Below, in pieces: positions 14,795 through 22,730 of a DNA stretch of 26,132 nucleotides. How positions within the stretch are numbered: position 1 is the stretch's first letter; each line of letters opens with the position of its first letter. The stretch is from DSXF01 sp964387495 (lineage in GTDB: Bacteria; Chloroflexota; Anaerolineae; Anaerolineales; Villigracilaceae). Location: contig CAYLXB010000048.1 of NCBI GenBank assembly GCA_964387495.1, forward strand, positions 1-26,132, written 5' to 3'. A program made the position numbers and the translations under genes. The notes beneath the pieces were generated by a model. That model saw nothing but the letters and a program-made list of their open reading frames with translations. It was not told the origin of the DNA and ran no database searches.

Positions 14795-16272
14795 TTCGTC
14801 CCAATCAAACCGGTGGTGACAACCTCGCCGGGCTGCAGGCCGGATTTGACCTCGGCATACAGCAGGTCCTGGAGGCCAACCTCGATGACCCGCAGCCTGA
14901 GGACATTGTTTTCATACACAAAAACGGCATAAGTGTCCGGTCCGGCCTTATGCAGGGCGTCGACCGTCACAAGGACTGCATCTTTGGCCTCTGCGCCAAT
15001 CACCTCCACCCCCGCGCTGGAGCCAAGCGGGAGGTCGAGTTCCTCCAGCGTATTGTCCAGTTGGACCATCCCCTTGATTACCGTGGTGCCGTTGCTGGTA
15101 TACAGCTCCGGATCGATGGCAGAAACCGTGCCCGAAAAGGCGTCATCCGGCAGGGCATCGAAGGTGACATTGGCCTGATCCCCCACCTCGACCACGTTCC
15201 AGTCGGTTTCATCCAGATAGATCTCCAGGTACAGGTTATCCACGTCGGCAATGGTAATGACCGCAGAAGACTCCTCGACGCTGTTACCAACCTCGATATC
15301 CACCGCCATAATCGTGCCGGCGATGGGGGCGACGATGCGCGTCCCATCCAGGCTGTCCTGGGCGGCGTCCAAGTCGAGCCGGGCCTGCTCCCAGTCGACC
15401 AGGCCGGAGCCGGTGGCTTCTGCGGGCACATCGCCGCCGGTCAGGGCCGTGTACAGGTACTGTCCCTCCGCCAGGGCTGCCCCGGCAGCGGCCACGGCGG
15501 CGCGTGCAGCCAGGACTTCGGCCTCCGAGGGTTTGGCGATATATTTATCGGTGCGGGTGACGATCTTGAAGTTGGCAGGCACATAGACCGTCTCGTAGTA
15601 ATCCCGGGCGCCCTTCAGGTTCTTTTCGGCGCTTTCCAGTTTTTCCTGGGCAGCCTCGTATTCCTTTTTCAGGGCCTCATCCGCGGGAGAGGCTTTGATC
15701 CTGGCCTCGGCCTCGGCGAGCACCTGCTCTGCCTCCGCCACCCTGCCCTCCCACTTCAGGACAGAGGGGCTGATGAGATAGCCAAGGGTGGAGCGGGCAT
15801 CGTCCAGGCTGGCTTGGGCATCGGCAATCGCCTGCTGGGCGGCTGCAATGGCAGCCGGAGAAGTCAGTTCCTTGAAGGCACGGTTGGCCTGGGTGTACTG
15901 GATCCGGGCGTCCGTATCATCCACCTGGGCCAGCAGGTCGCCGGCCTGGACCCGGTCGCCCACTTCGACATTGACCGCGATCACATCGCCGGGCGTCTGG
16001 AAACCCAGGTCCACCGTCCTGGAGGCCATCAGCGTGCCCGTGCCGGTGGCAGAGATGAGCAGGTCGCCCTGTCCCACAACAGCCGTCTGGACTTTTTCCA
16101 CTTCGGCTGTCTGCCGGGAAGGCAGGTACACCTTTTTGTAGTAAATGAACCCGCCAACACCTGCCAGGATCAGCACCAGCAGCGCAATCCAGAGGATTTT
16201 TCTGACTGTGCCCTTGAAGAGTCTCCCCTTCCACTCGGAAAGGCCTGCTGCAATTTTTTTCATGGATGGCAT
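14791..16272 (-). CDS. HlyD/MacA-type efflux adaptor, proximal copy
   Basis: This 493-aa membrane-fusion protein has one membrane helix (about 25-45), a split biotinyl-lipoyl domain (GTGTLMASRTVDLGF, then VGDRVQAGDLLAQVDD; second half RIVAPIAGTIMAV), a long alanine-rich coiled-coil hairpin between the halves, then beta-barrel and membrane-proximal domains (LPLGSSAGVEV, VDALHKA). An alternative GTG start at 16293 exists. ATG 16272 is chosen because AAAGGA lies 9-10 nt before it. In MacAB systems the adaptor bridges the ABC protein to an outer channel or the cell surface. It is a tandem paralogue of the next gene upstream. Confidence 0.9.
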   Translation of the reverse strand: MPSMKKIAAGLSEWKGRLFKGTVRKILWIALLVLILAGVGGFIYYKKVYLPSRQTAEVEKVQTAVVGQGDLLISATGTGTLMASRTVDLGFQTPGDVIAVNVEVGDRVQAGDLLAQVDDTDARIQYTQANRAFKELTSPAAIAAAQQAIADAQASLDDARSTLGYLISPSVLKWEGRVAEAEQVLAEAEARIKASPADEALKKEYEAAQEKLESAEKNLKGARDYYETVYVPANFKIVTRTDKYIAKPSEAEVLAARAAVAAAGAALAEGQYLYTALTGGDVPAEATGSGLVDWEQARLDLDAAQDSLDGTRIVAPIAGTIMAVDIEVGNSVEESSAVITIADVDNLYLEIYLDETDWNVVEVGDQANVTFDALPDDAFSGTVSAIDPELYTSNGTTVIKGMVQLDNTLEELDLPLGSSAGVEVIGAEAKDAVLVTVDALHKAGPDTYAVFVYENNVLRLRVIEVGLQDLLYAEVKSGLQPGEVVTTGLIGTK

Positions 16273-16322
16273 CGCAAAGATTCCTTTCGACACATGAGTA
16301 TCAATCCCGGAGAACCGGCCTG

Positions 16323-17870
16323 CTATTCCCCGCCCTGTTTCAGTACAACCACATCCCCCGGGCCCAAGCCCAACCTGACCTCGGCATACAGGATATCCTG
16401 CAGGCCAATGACAACAGCCTGCCTTCTAGTTTCACCGTCCTCCAGGACATCGACATAATACTCCCCCGACCCGTTTGTATAAAGCGCATCCAGCGGCACC
16501 AGGGGGACGTCCCTGGCCTGCATACCGGTCACCTCCACAAATGCCGTGCTGCCAAGCGGCAGGTCGAGTTCGTCGAAGGTGACCTCGAGGGTCACCACCG
16601 CCGTGACCATGGCCGTGGTGCCGCTGGTATCCAGTTCCTGGTCCACACTGGTCACCGTACCCGAAAAGGTCTGCCCAGGCAGGGAATCAAAAACCACATC
16701 GGCGTGATTTCCGGCCACCGCCTTCTCCCAGTCCGTCTCGTCCAGTGAAACTTCCAGGCAGGGAGGCTGGCTCAAATCCGTGATCGAAATCACGGCCCCC
16801 TTGTTGGTGCCGGCACTGACGCCCATCATCTCCAGCGGCAGGTCCATCATCCCGCCGCCGGATACGCTGACGCTTTCGACCGTGTTCTCCCGGTCGATGA
16901 CGTCCCCGATCTCGACCCCGACATAGGTGACCGTGCCGGGGATGGAGGCATAGATACGCGTGTCCTCCAGGGCCTGGCGGGCATCCACAAGATCCTGGCG
17001 GGCACGCTGCAATGCAAGCAGGCCGGCACTGTCCGCCTCCTCGGGCACCTGCCCGCCGGTCAGGACAGCCAGCAGGTACCCGCTCTGTTCGACGTTCTCT
17101 TCCGCCTCGTCAATGGCGGCATAGGCCGCATCCAATTCGAGTTGGGTGGGCACGGCAAAAACATCCTCCCCGTCCGAGGAAAGGAGCGGGAAGGTTTCCT
17201 CCACGTAGACTTTTTCGTACTCTTTCTGAGCCAGCACCAGCTGCCCCCGGGCAAAATCCAGGTACGCCTGGGCCTTTTCCAGGTCTTTTTTCGCCCCGGC
17301 AGCGGCAGGAGAGGCAGCCAGCACAGCCTGGGCTGAGGCAATTGCCTGCTCCGCGGCTTCGATTTCCAGCTGCCAGTAATACACTTCCGGGCTGATCAGG
17401 TACTCGAGATAGAGTCTGGCCGAGTCCAATTCGCTTTTGGCATCGGCCACGCCCTGCTGAGCAGCGGCAACCGCGGCGGGGGAGGTCAGTTCTGCCAGGG
17501 CACGTTCGGCCTGTTCATACCGGATCCGGGCGGCGGTGTCATCCACCTGGGCCAGGATGTCGCCGGCCTTGACCGTATCCCCCATTTTCACGCGCACATC
17601 CTTGACTTCCCCGTCCACCGCAAAAGCCAGGTCCACCTGTTCGGAGGAGGCCAGCGTGCCCGAGCCGCTGGCGGTCAGCACCAGGTCGCCCCGGCGGATG
17701 GCGGCAGTCGCGGCCGCGGCTTCCGTGGCCGCGGCGCCCTGCACGGCAAACCAGCCGGATCGATAACCGGCCAGACCGGCGGCAGCCGCCGCGAGTACCA
17801 GGAGACCCGCAGCGAGCCAATACCGCCGGCGGGGATGTGCTGAAAAGAACGCTTCGAGGGTGGAAAGCAT
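16323..17870 (-). CDS. HlyD/MacA-type efflux adaptor, distal copy
   Basis: This 515-aa paralogue of the adjacent adaptor has the same domain order: membrane helix (about 16-38), lipoyl half (GSGTLASSEQVDLAF), alanine-rich coiled coil, second lipoyl half (IYASIPGTVTYVGVEIGD), barrel and terminal domains (LDLPLGSTAFVEV). A methionine- and glycine-rich insert lies at about 335-360, just after the second lipoyl half, and is absent from the other copy. The frame extends to 18074, but those 68 residues lack hydrophobic or adaptor features, so ATG 17870 is chosen although its ribosome site is weak. It is the first gene of the exporter operon. A paired-adaptor exporter would be unusual; duplication followed by specialisation is inferred. 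Confidence 0.86.
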   Translation of the reverse strand: MLSTLEAFFSAHPRRRYWLAAGLLVLAAAAAGLAGYRSGWFAVQGAAATEAAAATAAIRRGDLVLTASGSGTLASSEQVDLAFAVDGEVKDVRVKMGDTVKAGDILAQVDDTAARIRYEQAERALAELTSPAAVAAAQQGVADAKSELDSARLYLEYLISPEVYYWQLEIEAAEQAIASAQAVLAASPAAAGAKKDLEKAQAYLDFARGQLVLAQKEYEKVYVEETFPLLSSDGEDVFAVPTQLELDAAYAAIDEAEENVEQSGYLLAVLTGGQVPEEADSAGLLALQRARQDLVDARQALEDTRIYASIPGTVTYVGVEIGDVIDRENTVESVSVSGGGMMDLPLEMMGVSAGTNKGAVISITDLSQPPCLEVSLDETDWEKAVAGNHADVVFDSLPGQTFSGTVTSVDQELDTSGTTAMVTAVVTLEVTFDELDLPLGSTAFVEVTGMQARDVPLVPLDALYTNGSGEYYVDVLEDGETRRQAVVIGLQDILYAEVRLGLGPGDVVVLKQGGE

Positions 17871-18174
17871 GCCTTGCAGACCTGTATCGGCAAAGTTGGG
17901 ACGGCATCGGGCACCGTCCTTTTTATCGCGGGAGAGTATATCGAAGCAGTATAGGGAGGCGGTGGGAAACTTGTGAAGAAATTGTGTGCATTTTGGCCGA
18001 GGAAAGGGAAGCAGTACACGGATGTCATTTTGTAAAAACGTCCCGAAGGGTTGAGGACGATGTAAAGCGCCCAAGTTCAGCCTTCGGGACGATCTGTGAA
18101 TATTCCCAAAAATATGGAGGAACCCGTTATAATCCGGCTAATTCCAGTCCCCCTTCATTTCAAGGAGAGCCCCC
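17871..18174. promoter_or_regulatory. Divergent intergenic region between adaptor operon and 3-TM gene
   Basis: Toward the adaptor operon, two TATACT hexamers (minus strand, 17953-17948 and 17940-17935) are -10 candidates. Upstream of them TTGTGAA-N4-TTGTGTG (17971-17988) forms a direct repeat in 11-bp register, a possible response-regulator box, though its distance to the -10 (24 nt) differs from the three promoters near 4500-4900. Toward the 3-TM gene, TATAAT at 18128-18133 is a good -10 without a clear -35. The palindrome at 18039-18091 lies between. The assignment is tentative. Confidence 0.35.
18039..18091. repeat. REP-like interrupted palindrome
   Basis: Perfect 11-base arms, CGTCCCGAAGG at 18039-18049 and its reverse complement at 18081-18091, flank 31 nt. 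There is no T-tract and no gene end nearby on either strand, so it does not look like a terminator. It may be a dispersed palindromic repeat or a protein-binding structure. Confidence 0.5.
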
Positions 18175-18507
18175 ATGACGATCCCCGAAACACCCCCAAC
18201 AGCCGCAGCCCCGGCGCCGGTCAAGTCTGCCGGCATCCTGGTGTTGATCTGGCTGATCCTGACCCAGCTCGCCTCCGCACTGGCCCTCTTCCTCGTGGGT
18301 GCCTTCGTGGTGTTCGGGGCCATGCTCGAAGGCTGGAGTTTCACCTACATGAGCGCCATTGTCCTGGTATTGCTGCTGGGCATTATTCCCTTTGTGGCCG
18401 CATGGAAGGCATACAAGCGGGGCAAGGGTTGGCGCGCGTTCCTGCTGACCTCCCTGCCGCTGGCGTTGTCGGTGCTGATCGTGGCGTTCGTGGCGGTGTT
18501 TCTGTAA
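18175..18507 (+). CDS. Small membrane protein with three predicted helices
   Basis: This 110-aa protein begins with a proline/alanine-rich cytoplasmic tail (about 20 residues), followed by three hydrophobic segments at about 20-50, 58-77 and 90-109 with a short basic loop (KAYKRGKGWR) between the last two. I do not recognise a family. ATG 18175 has AAGGAG at a good distance, and TATAAT at 18128-18133 provides a promoter, so it is expressed on its own. It converges on the LysM gene. Confidence 0.75.
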   Translation: MTIPETPPTAAAPAPVKSAGILVLIWLILTQLASALALFLVGAFVVFGAMLEGWSFTYMSAIVLVLLLGIIPFVAAWKAYKRGKGWRAFLLTSLPLALSVLIVAFVAVFL

Positions 18508-18561
18508 GAGAACGTCCCATGGAAATTCCCCGTTAGTTTATCGATCCGACAGGCACAAAAC

Positions 18562-18622
18562 ACCCTTGCGCAGGGAATCCCGCGCAAGGGTCACTGCCCG
18601 GGCGCCGGCGTAAGCGCCCGGG
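18562..18622. terminator. Two stem-loops between convergent genes
   Basis: The first has perfect 10-bp arms (ACCCTTGCGC 18562-18571 with 18582-18591). The second has 9-bp arms (CCCGGGCGC 18597-18605 with 18614-18622). Neither has a strong T-tract. They lie between the convergent 3-TM and LysM genes and probably end or protect both transcripts. Confidence 0.5.
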
Positions 18623-18642
18623 AGGGGGGTGCTGTTGGTACG

Positions 18643-19092
18643 CTACGGGTAGATGAACTGCCCGGCGTAGATCAGGTTGGCGTTGGGGATCTGGTTGCGC
18701 CACTGCAGGTAGGAAACGCTGACGCCATAGTAGCGCGCGATGCGGCCGAGGGTATCGCCGCGGCAGACCACGTAGTAGTTGCCGTAGTATTCACTGTAAG
18801 AGGGGCCGCAGTAATAGTACACCGGTCCGGGCGGCGGCGCAGGGGGCACATAGGCGCCGGGGATGGTGAGCACCTGGCCGGGGTAAATGTAGTAGCCGAC
18901 CCACGGGTTGGCGGCGTACATTTCAGACAGGGTGACGCCGCAACGCCTGGCGATCTTGGCCAGCCAGTCTCCCGGCTGGACGACGTAGGTGCTGCCGCAA
19001 TATCCGCCGGCGGAGACACTGCGGGTGAATGCGAAGGACGCAAACAACAGACCCAATATCAAGAACAATTGGATGGCGCGTCTGGCTGTCAT
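18643..19092 (-). CDS. Secreted protein with two LysM domains
   Basis: This 149-aa protein has a signal peptide (residues 1-28, cut near VSAGG) and two LysM domains: about 36-78 (YVVQPGDWLAKIARRCGVTLSEMYAAN) and about 107-149 (YVVCRGDTLGRIARYYGVSV). A tyrosine/proline-rich linker joins them. LysM binds glycan chains containing N-acetylglucosamine such as peptidoglycan, so it probably sits in the envelope. There is no catalytic domain. Ribosome site AAGGAGGAAG precedes ATG 19092, and TACAAT on the minus strand about 50 nt upstream may be the -10. Confidence 0.88.
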   Translation of the reverse strand: MTARRAIQLFLILGLLFASFAFTRSVSAGGYCGSTYVVQPGDWLAKIARRCGVTLSEMYAANPWVGYYIYPGQVLTIPGAYVPPAPPPGPVYYYCGPSYSEYYGNYYVVCRGDTLGRIARYYGVSVSYLQWRNQIPNANLIYAGQFIYP

Positions 19093-19332
19093 ACTTTCTT
19101 CCTCCTTGGTTGAAAAAAGCGGACAATGCTAAAAATATTGTACAACTTTTGGAGGGGGATTTCTACTGCCAATTTTTAAGATTTTAAGGTTCGCCGGGGG
19201 CAGTATCGTGAAACCGAAAATGGAGATTGGCGTATATGTAAAGGAAAGAAGGATCAGACAGAAGGCCGCTTTACCTGGCAAAGGACACCAGGTTCGCAGC
19301 AAGCAATAGTTATGTCAGCAAAGGAAAATAAA

Positions 19333-19545
19333 ATGACTACGGAAACAACCCCCACCAAACAGGAAAAGAAAGTGGTGTACCGGAACGCCGGATCGGCGCC
19401 CGTCTACGGGCTGGGCTTCATCGGTGCGCTGGTCTACTATCTCCAGCACGCGACCACATTCTGGATCGGCGTCCTGGGTTTTCTCAAGGCGATGGTCTGG
19501 CCGGCCATGCTGGTCTACAAAGTGCTGGAGTACTTGAAGATGTAG
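19333..19545 (+). CDS. Short protein with a hydrophobic core
   Basis: This 70-aa protein has a polar, threonine/lysine-rich N terminus (1-20) and a hydrophobic middle (about 27-62, GLGFIGALVYYLQ ... FWIGVLGFLKAMVWPAML), which may make two short helices. I cannot name the family. ATG 19333 is preferred over 19312 because AAAGGAAA stands about 5 nt before it and nothing precedes the earlier one. The leader at 19273-19293 holds a 6-bp hairpin. A strong terminator follows, so it is a single-gene unit. Confidence 0.65.
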   Translation: MTTETTPTKQEKKVVYRNAGSAPVYGLGFIGALVYYLQHATTFWIGVLGFLKAMVWPAMLVYKVLEYLKM

Positions 19546-19577
19546 CCGCCTGCGCCCCGCCAACACACAGGATCATT

Positions 19578-19615
19578 CCACCCCGGCCTGGAAACGGCCG
19601 GGGTGGTGATTTTTG
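19578..19615 (+). terminator. Rho-independent terminator
   Basis: An 11-bp perfect stem (CCACCCCGGCC 19578-19588 with 19596-19606) and a 7-nt loop are followed by TGATTTTTGTG. It ends the 70-aa gene and may also stop the convergent regulator transcript. Confidence 0.85.
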
Positions 19616-19632
19616 TGCGCAGGAAAACGGCC

Positions 19633-20241
19633 TCAGACCTGGAAGATGCACTGCATGGCCGTCCCTCCCGGCTCCATGCGGGTCAGCTGGCGGACCGGGG
19701 AAGACAGCAGGAGTTCGAGCAGGCGGGCATCCAGGCGGCACAATTCGGGAACGCGCCCGAGGATGGCGGCATAGGGGCAGTGTCCAAGGATGAGGCGCGG
19801 CCCGGAGGCGCCCGCCTCCCAGCGCGCCTGGTAGTGGAGTTCGTTCAGGCGGGCAATGGCGGAGGCCAGCCGGCGCGGCAGCGGCCCAACAGTTTCCCCG
19901 GATGAGGCGGCAGCCCCGGCCAGGCGGGCAGCAACTGCACACAGGGCTGCCTCCCGGCTCTCAGGGGGCAACGTGCGGATCGTCTCTTCGAACATGGCCG
20001 CGGAGAGACCATCCAGGCCGTCGCCCAGGATATGGCGGGAGAGGGCATAAACCTGCACCGGGCGGCCGCGGCCCTCCCGGCGCAAGCCGACTACTTCCAC
20101 CACGGCATTCGTCTCGAGCACAGCCAGGTGGTGACGCACGTTGGCGCCGGTCATGTCCAGGGCGCGGCTCAGGCCGCCGGCGGTGGCGGTGTGATATTTG
20201 CGCAGGTAATCCAGGATGCGCAGGCGGGTGGGAAGCTGCAT
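19633..20241 (-). CDS. Winged-helix regulator with three C-terminal cysteines (SufR/COG2345-like)
   Basis: This 202-aa protein has a winged-helix DNA-binding domain at about 5-68 (RILDYLRK ... AGGLSRALDMTGANVRHHLAVLE), a helical middle, and a C-terminal domain with C155, C168 and C198, spaced C-x12-C-x29-C. SufR-type repressors, which hold an Fe-S cluster, have nearly the same spacing (as I recall, x12 and about x27), so Fe-S or redox sensing is a reasonable inference, not a demonstration. ATG 20241 is chosen because TATAAT (20253-20248) places transcription start at or beside it, which implies a leaderless mRNA. The longer frame to 20352 would run through the operator. It is divergent from nuoB, and a 28-bp palindrome lies between. 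Confidence 0.82.
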   Translation of the reverse strand: MQLPTRLRILDYLRKYHTATAGGLSRALDMTGANVRHHLAVLETNAVVEVVGLRREGRGRPVQVYALSRHILGDGLDGLSAAMFEETIRTLPPESREAALCAVAARLAGAAASSGETVGPLPRRLASAIARLNELHYQARWEAGASGPRLILGHCPYAAILGRVPELCRLDARLLELLLSSPVRQLTRMEPGGTAMQCIFQV

Positions 20242-20247
20242 GGGGCT

Positions 20248-20253
20248 ATTATA
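20248..20253 (-). promoter_or_regulatory. -10 element of the regulator gene (leaderless)
   Basis: The minus strand reads TATAAT at 20253-20248, 6 nt before the ATG ending at 20241. The position expected for a -35 element (about 20276-20271) falls inside the palindrome, so a bound repressor would block RNA polymerase. Confidence 0.6.
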
Positions 20254-20255
20254 CC

Positions 20256-20283
20256 AATTATGCAAATATATATTTGCATAATT
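20256..20283. promoter_or_regulatory. Perfect 28-bp palindromic operator
   Basis: The half-site AATTATGCAAATAT (20256-20269) is followed at once by its exact reverse complement (20270-20283). The palindrome covers the -35 region of the regulator promoter and ends 3 nt before the -35 of the nuo promoter. It is therefore well placed to control both, most simply as the operator of the divergent winged-helix regulator. Confidence 0.75.
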
Positions 20284-20286
20284 AAA

Positions 20287-20315
20287 TTGACAGCGCCTCT
20301 CCCGACGGCTATAAT
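20287..20315 (+). promoter_or_regulatory. Consensus sigma-70 promoter of the nuo operon
   Basis: TTGACA at 20287-20292, a 17-nt spacer, and TATAAT at 20310-20315 match the sigma-70 consensus at every position. A start point near 20322 gives a leader of about 29 nt with CCAGGAGAA before nuoB. So strong a promoter suits repression by the adjacent operator. Confidence 0.88.
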
Positions 20316-20350
20316 GACGGGGCTCTTCATTCCTCTCCAGGAGAACCTGC

Positions 20351-20971
20351 ATGAGCGATAACGAACTGAATTCCCCTGGCTACGAAATCCCCGCAGAATT
20401 GCAGGGACAGGTAGCCATCACCACCCTCGACCGCCTGTATAACTGGGGCCGGCGCTCCTCCATCTGGCCGATGATGTTCGGCCTGGCTTGCTGCGCCATC
20501 GAGATGATCGTGGCCCAGGCCAGCCGCTACGACCTGTCGCGCTTCGGCATGGAGGTCATGCGCCCCAGCCCGCGCCAGTGCGACCTGCTGCTCATCTCGG
20601 GCACGGTCACCAAGAAGATGGTGCCGATCCTGGTGCGGCTCTACAACCAGATGCCCGAACCCAAGTACGTGGTGGCCATGGGCGCCTGCGCTTCCGGCGG
20701 CGGGCCGTTCAAGGAAGGCTACAACGTGGTCTCCGGCATCGACCGCTACCTGCCGGTGGATGTGTACATTCCCGGCTGCCCGCCCACCCCGCAGGCCCTG
20801 CTCAACGGGCTGATCAAGCTTCAGGAAAAGATCGACAAGCAATCCATCAAGAAGGTCTCCTGGTACCGCAAGGAACCGATCGAAGCCATTCCCATCCCCA
20901 TCCTGGGACCGGACCTGATCGACCCGCGCAAGATCCCGCTGATCAAGAACAACCAGGCGGAGGGAGGCTGA
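20351..20971 (+). CDS. nuoB: NADH-quinone oxidoreductase subunit B
   Basis: This 206-aa protein is NuoB/Nqo6, which holds the terminal cluster N2 that reduces quinone. Ligand cysteines are visible: the tandem pair in GLACCAIEM, one in the ASGGG region (MGACASGGG) and one in IPGCPPTP. It is longer than usual by a C-terminal tail of about 35 residues (ending NNQAEGG). Cytoplasmic face of the membrane. It is the first gene of nuoB-nuoCD-nuoI-mrp, 1 nt before nuoCD. Confidence 0.96.
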   Translation: MSDNELNSPGYEIPAELQGQVAITTLDRLYNWGRRSSIWPMMFGLACCAIEMIVAQASRYDLSRFGMEVMRPSPRQCDLLLISGTVTKKMVPILVRLYNQMPEPKYVVAMGACASGGGPFKEGYNVVSGIDRYLPVDVYIPGCPPTPQALLNGLIKLQEKIDKQSIKKVSWYRKEPIEAIPIPILGPDLIDPRKIPLIKNNQAEGG

Positions 20972-20972
20972 T

Positions 20973-22718
20973 ATGGAAGAAACCCCGGTTCTCCCCCTGA
21001 CCCTGGACCTGGCAGCCCGTTTCCCGGGTGCAGTCGTCCCGGATGAACGCCAGGGCTACAGCGGCTGGCTGGTGGAACCTGCCAGCCTGACCCATGTGGC
21101 TGCGGCACTGCGGGATGAGTTCGGCTACGACCTGCTCTCGTCCGTCACCGGCGTGGACTACCTGCCCGAAGGCAAAATGGAAGTGGTCTACCAGGCCTAC
21201 AAGACCACCGGCGGGCCGGGCATCTGCTTCAAGGTGCAGGTGCCGCGCGAAGACCCGGAAGTGCCTTCGCTGGTGCCGCTCTATCCCGGCGCGGAACTGC
21301 AGGAGCGCGAGGCCTGGGATCTGCTGGGCATCAAGTTCAGCGGCCATCCCGACTTGCGCCGTATCCTGATGTGGGAAGGCTTTGCCGGCCACCCGCTGCG
21401 CAAGGACTGGCAGGAAGCCTACTATGAGGATGAAGGCAAACCCTTCAAGTCCCGCTGGCCTGAAGGACACGCCTACCGCTTCGAGGACAAGAATCCCTTC
21501 AGCGATAACATCCGCTACCCGGAGGCGTTCGACCCGGAGAAGTGGGTGCCGAACGATCCCGAAGAGCTGCTCTATAAATCCCTGAAGAATTACCAGGTTG
21601 ACTCTCCCGATGGCATCCCGACCGACCATATCCTGGTCAACATGGGACCCCAGCACCCCTCCACACACGGCGTGTTCCGCTTCGTGGTGGCGCTGGACGG
21701 CGAAACCATCCGCAGTTTGAAGCCGGTGATGGGCTACCTGCACCGCAACCACGAGAAGATCGGCGAGCGCAACACCTTCCTGATGAACATGCCCTACACC
21801 GACCGGCTGGATTACCTCTCGCCGATGAGCAATAACTTTGCCTACGCCCTGACGGTGGAGAAACTGCTGGGTGTGGCGCCGACGGAACGGGCGGAATACA
21901 TCCGCGTGATCATGGCGGAATTGACCCGCATCACCAACCACTGCATGTGCATCGGCTCCCTGCTCAATGACATCGGCGCCTTCTTCACCCCCATGATCTA
22001 CCTGCTGGAAGAGCGTGAACTGATCCTGGATATCTTCGAGGCAGTGGCCGGGGCACGCATGATGGTCAACTACTTCCGCTTTGGGGGCGTGGCGCGGGAT
22101 ATCCCGCCGGAAGCCCTGGAAAAGATCAAGGGCCTGGTCTTCGAACGCCTGCCGCGCATCCTGGACGAAATGGACCGCCTGATGAGTGAGAACGAGATCC
22201 TGCGTGCCCGCGGCATCGGCCAGGGTGTACTGAGCGCCGAGGATGCCATCCGCTACTCCGCCACCGGGCCGCTGCTGCGCGGCTCCGGCGTCCCCTATGA
22301 TATCCGCCGGGCGGAACCGTACAGCATCTACGACCGCTTCGAGTTCGACATCCCGGTCGGCAAAAACGGCGACATCTACGACCGTTACTTCGTCCGCCTG
22401 GAAGAGATGCGCCAGAGCGTGCGCATCATCCAGCAGGCCGTCAAGCAAATCCCCGAAGGCCCGGTCATGGCCGGCAAGCCGCAGTACCAGGTGCGCCCGC
22501 CGCTGGGCGAATCCTACGGACGCGTCGAAGGTCCGAAAGGCGAATTGGGCTTCTATGTGGTCTCCAACGGCAAGCCCAATCCGTGGCGCTATCACGTGCG
22601 CGCCCCATCCTTCATCAACCTGACAGCCTTTGGGCCGATGTGCGTTGGCCAGAAGGTGGCCGATACGGTGGCCATCCTGGGCTCCATTGATATCGTGCTT
22701 GGCGAAGTGGACCGGTAG
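20973..22718 (+). CDS. nuoCD: NADH-quinone oxidoreductase subunit C/D fusion
   Basis: This 581-aa protein joins a NuoC domain (about 1-150, with EREAWDLLGIKFSGHPDLRRIL and GHPLRKDW) to NuoD (about 216-581) by a charged linker. The NuoD part has GPQHPSTHGV, MGYLHRNHEK, and MPYTDRLDYL with the His and Tyr that contact the quinone head in known complexes. It lacks the cysteine motifs of [NiFe] hydrogenase large subunits, so it is a complex I subunit. The fusion also occurs in other bacteria, such as E. coli. It starts 1 nt after nuoB with GGGAGG upstream. Confidence 0.95.
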   Translation: MEETPVLPLTLDLAARFPGAVVPDERQGYSGWLVEPASLTHVAAALRDEFGYDLLSSVTGVDYLPEGKMEVVYQAYKTTGGPGICFKVQVPREDPEVPSLVPLYPGAELQEREAWDLLGIKFSGHPDLRRILMWEGFAGHPLRKDWQEAYYEDEGKPFKSRWPEGHAYRFEDKNPFSDNIRYPEAFDPEKWVPNDPEELLYKSLKNYQVDSPDGIPTDHILVNMGPQHPSTHGVFRFVVALDGETIRSLKPVMGYLHRNHEKIGERNTFLMNMPYTDRLDYLSPMSNNFAYALTVEKLLGVAPTERAEYIRVIMAELTRITNHCMCIGSLLNDIGAFFTPMIYLLEERELILDIFEAVAGARMMVNYFRFGGVARDIPPEALEKIKGLVFERLPRILDEMDRLMSENEILRARGIGQGVLSAEDAIRYSATGPLLRGSGVPYDIRRAEPYSIYDRFEFDIPVGKNGDIYDRYFVRLEEMRQSVRIIQQAVKQIPEGPVMAGKPQYQVRPPLGESYGRVEGPKGELGFYVVSNGKPNPWRYHVRAPSFINLTAFGPMCVGQKVADTVAILGSIDIVLGEVDR

Positions 22719-22730
22719 GAGGAGGCAGAC

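Noticed and set aside
14950..16458. A 502-codon plus-strand open frame across the adaptor gene
   Set aside because: It is antisense to the HlyD adaptor, with no ribosome site or domain.
17899..17925. Hairpin GGACGG/CCGTCC followed by a T-tract on the plus strand, resembling a terminator
   Set aside because: No plus-strand gene ends nearby, the stem is only 6 bp, and on the minus strand it lies in the leader of the adaptor gene. Probably chance.
18094..18100. A lone CTGTGAA matching the response-regulator repeat
   Set aside because: There is no second copy at 11 bp on either side.
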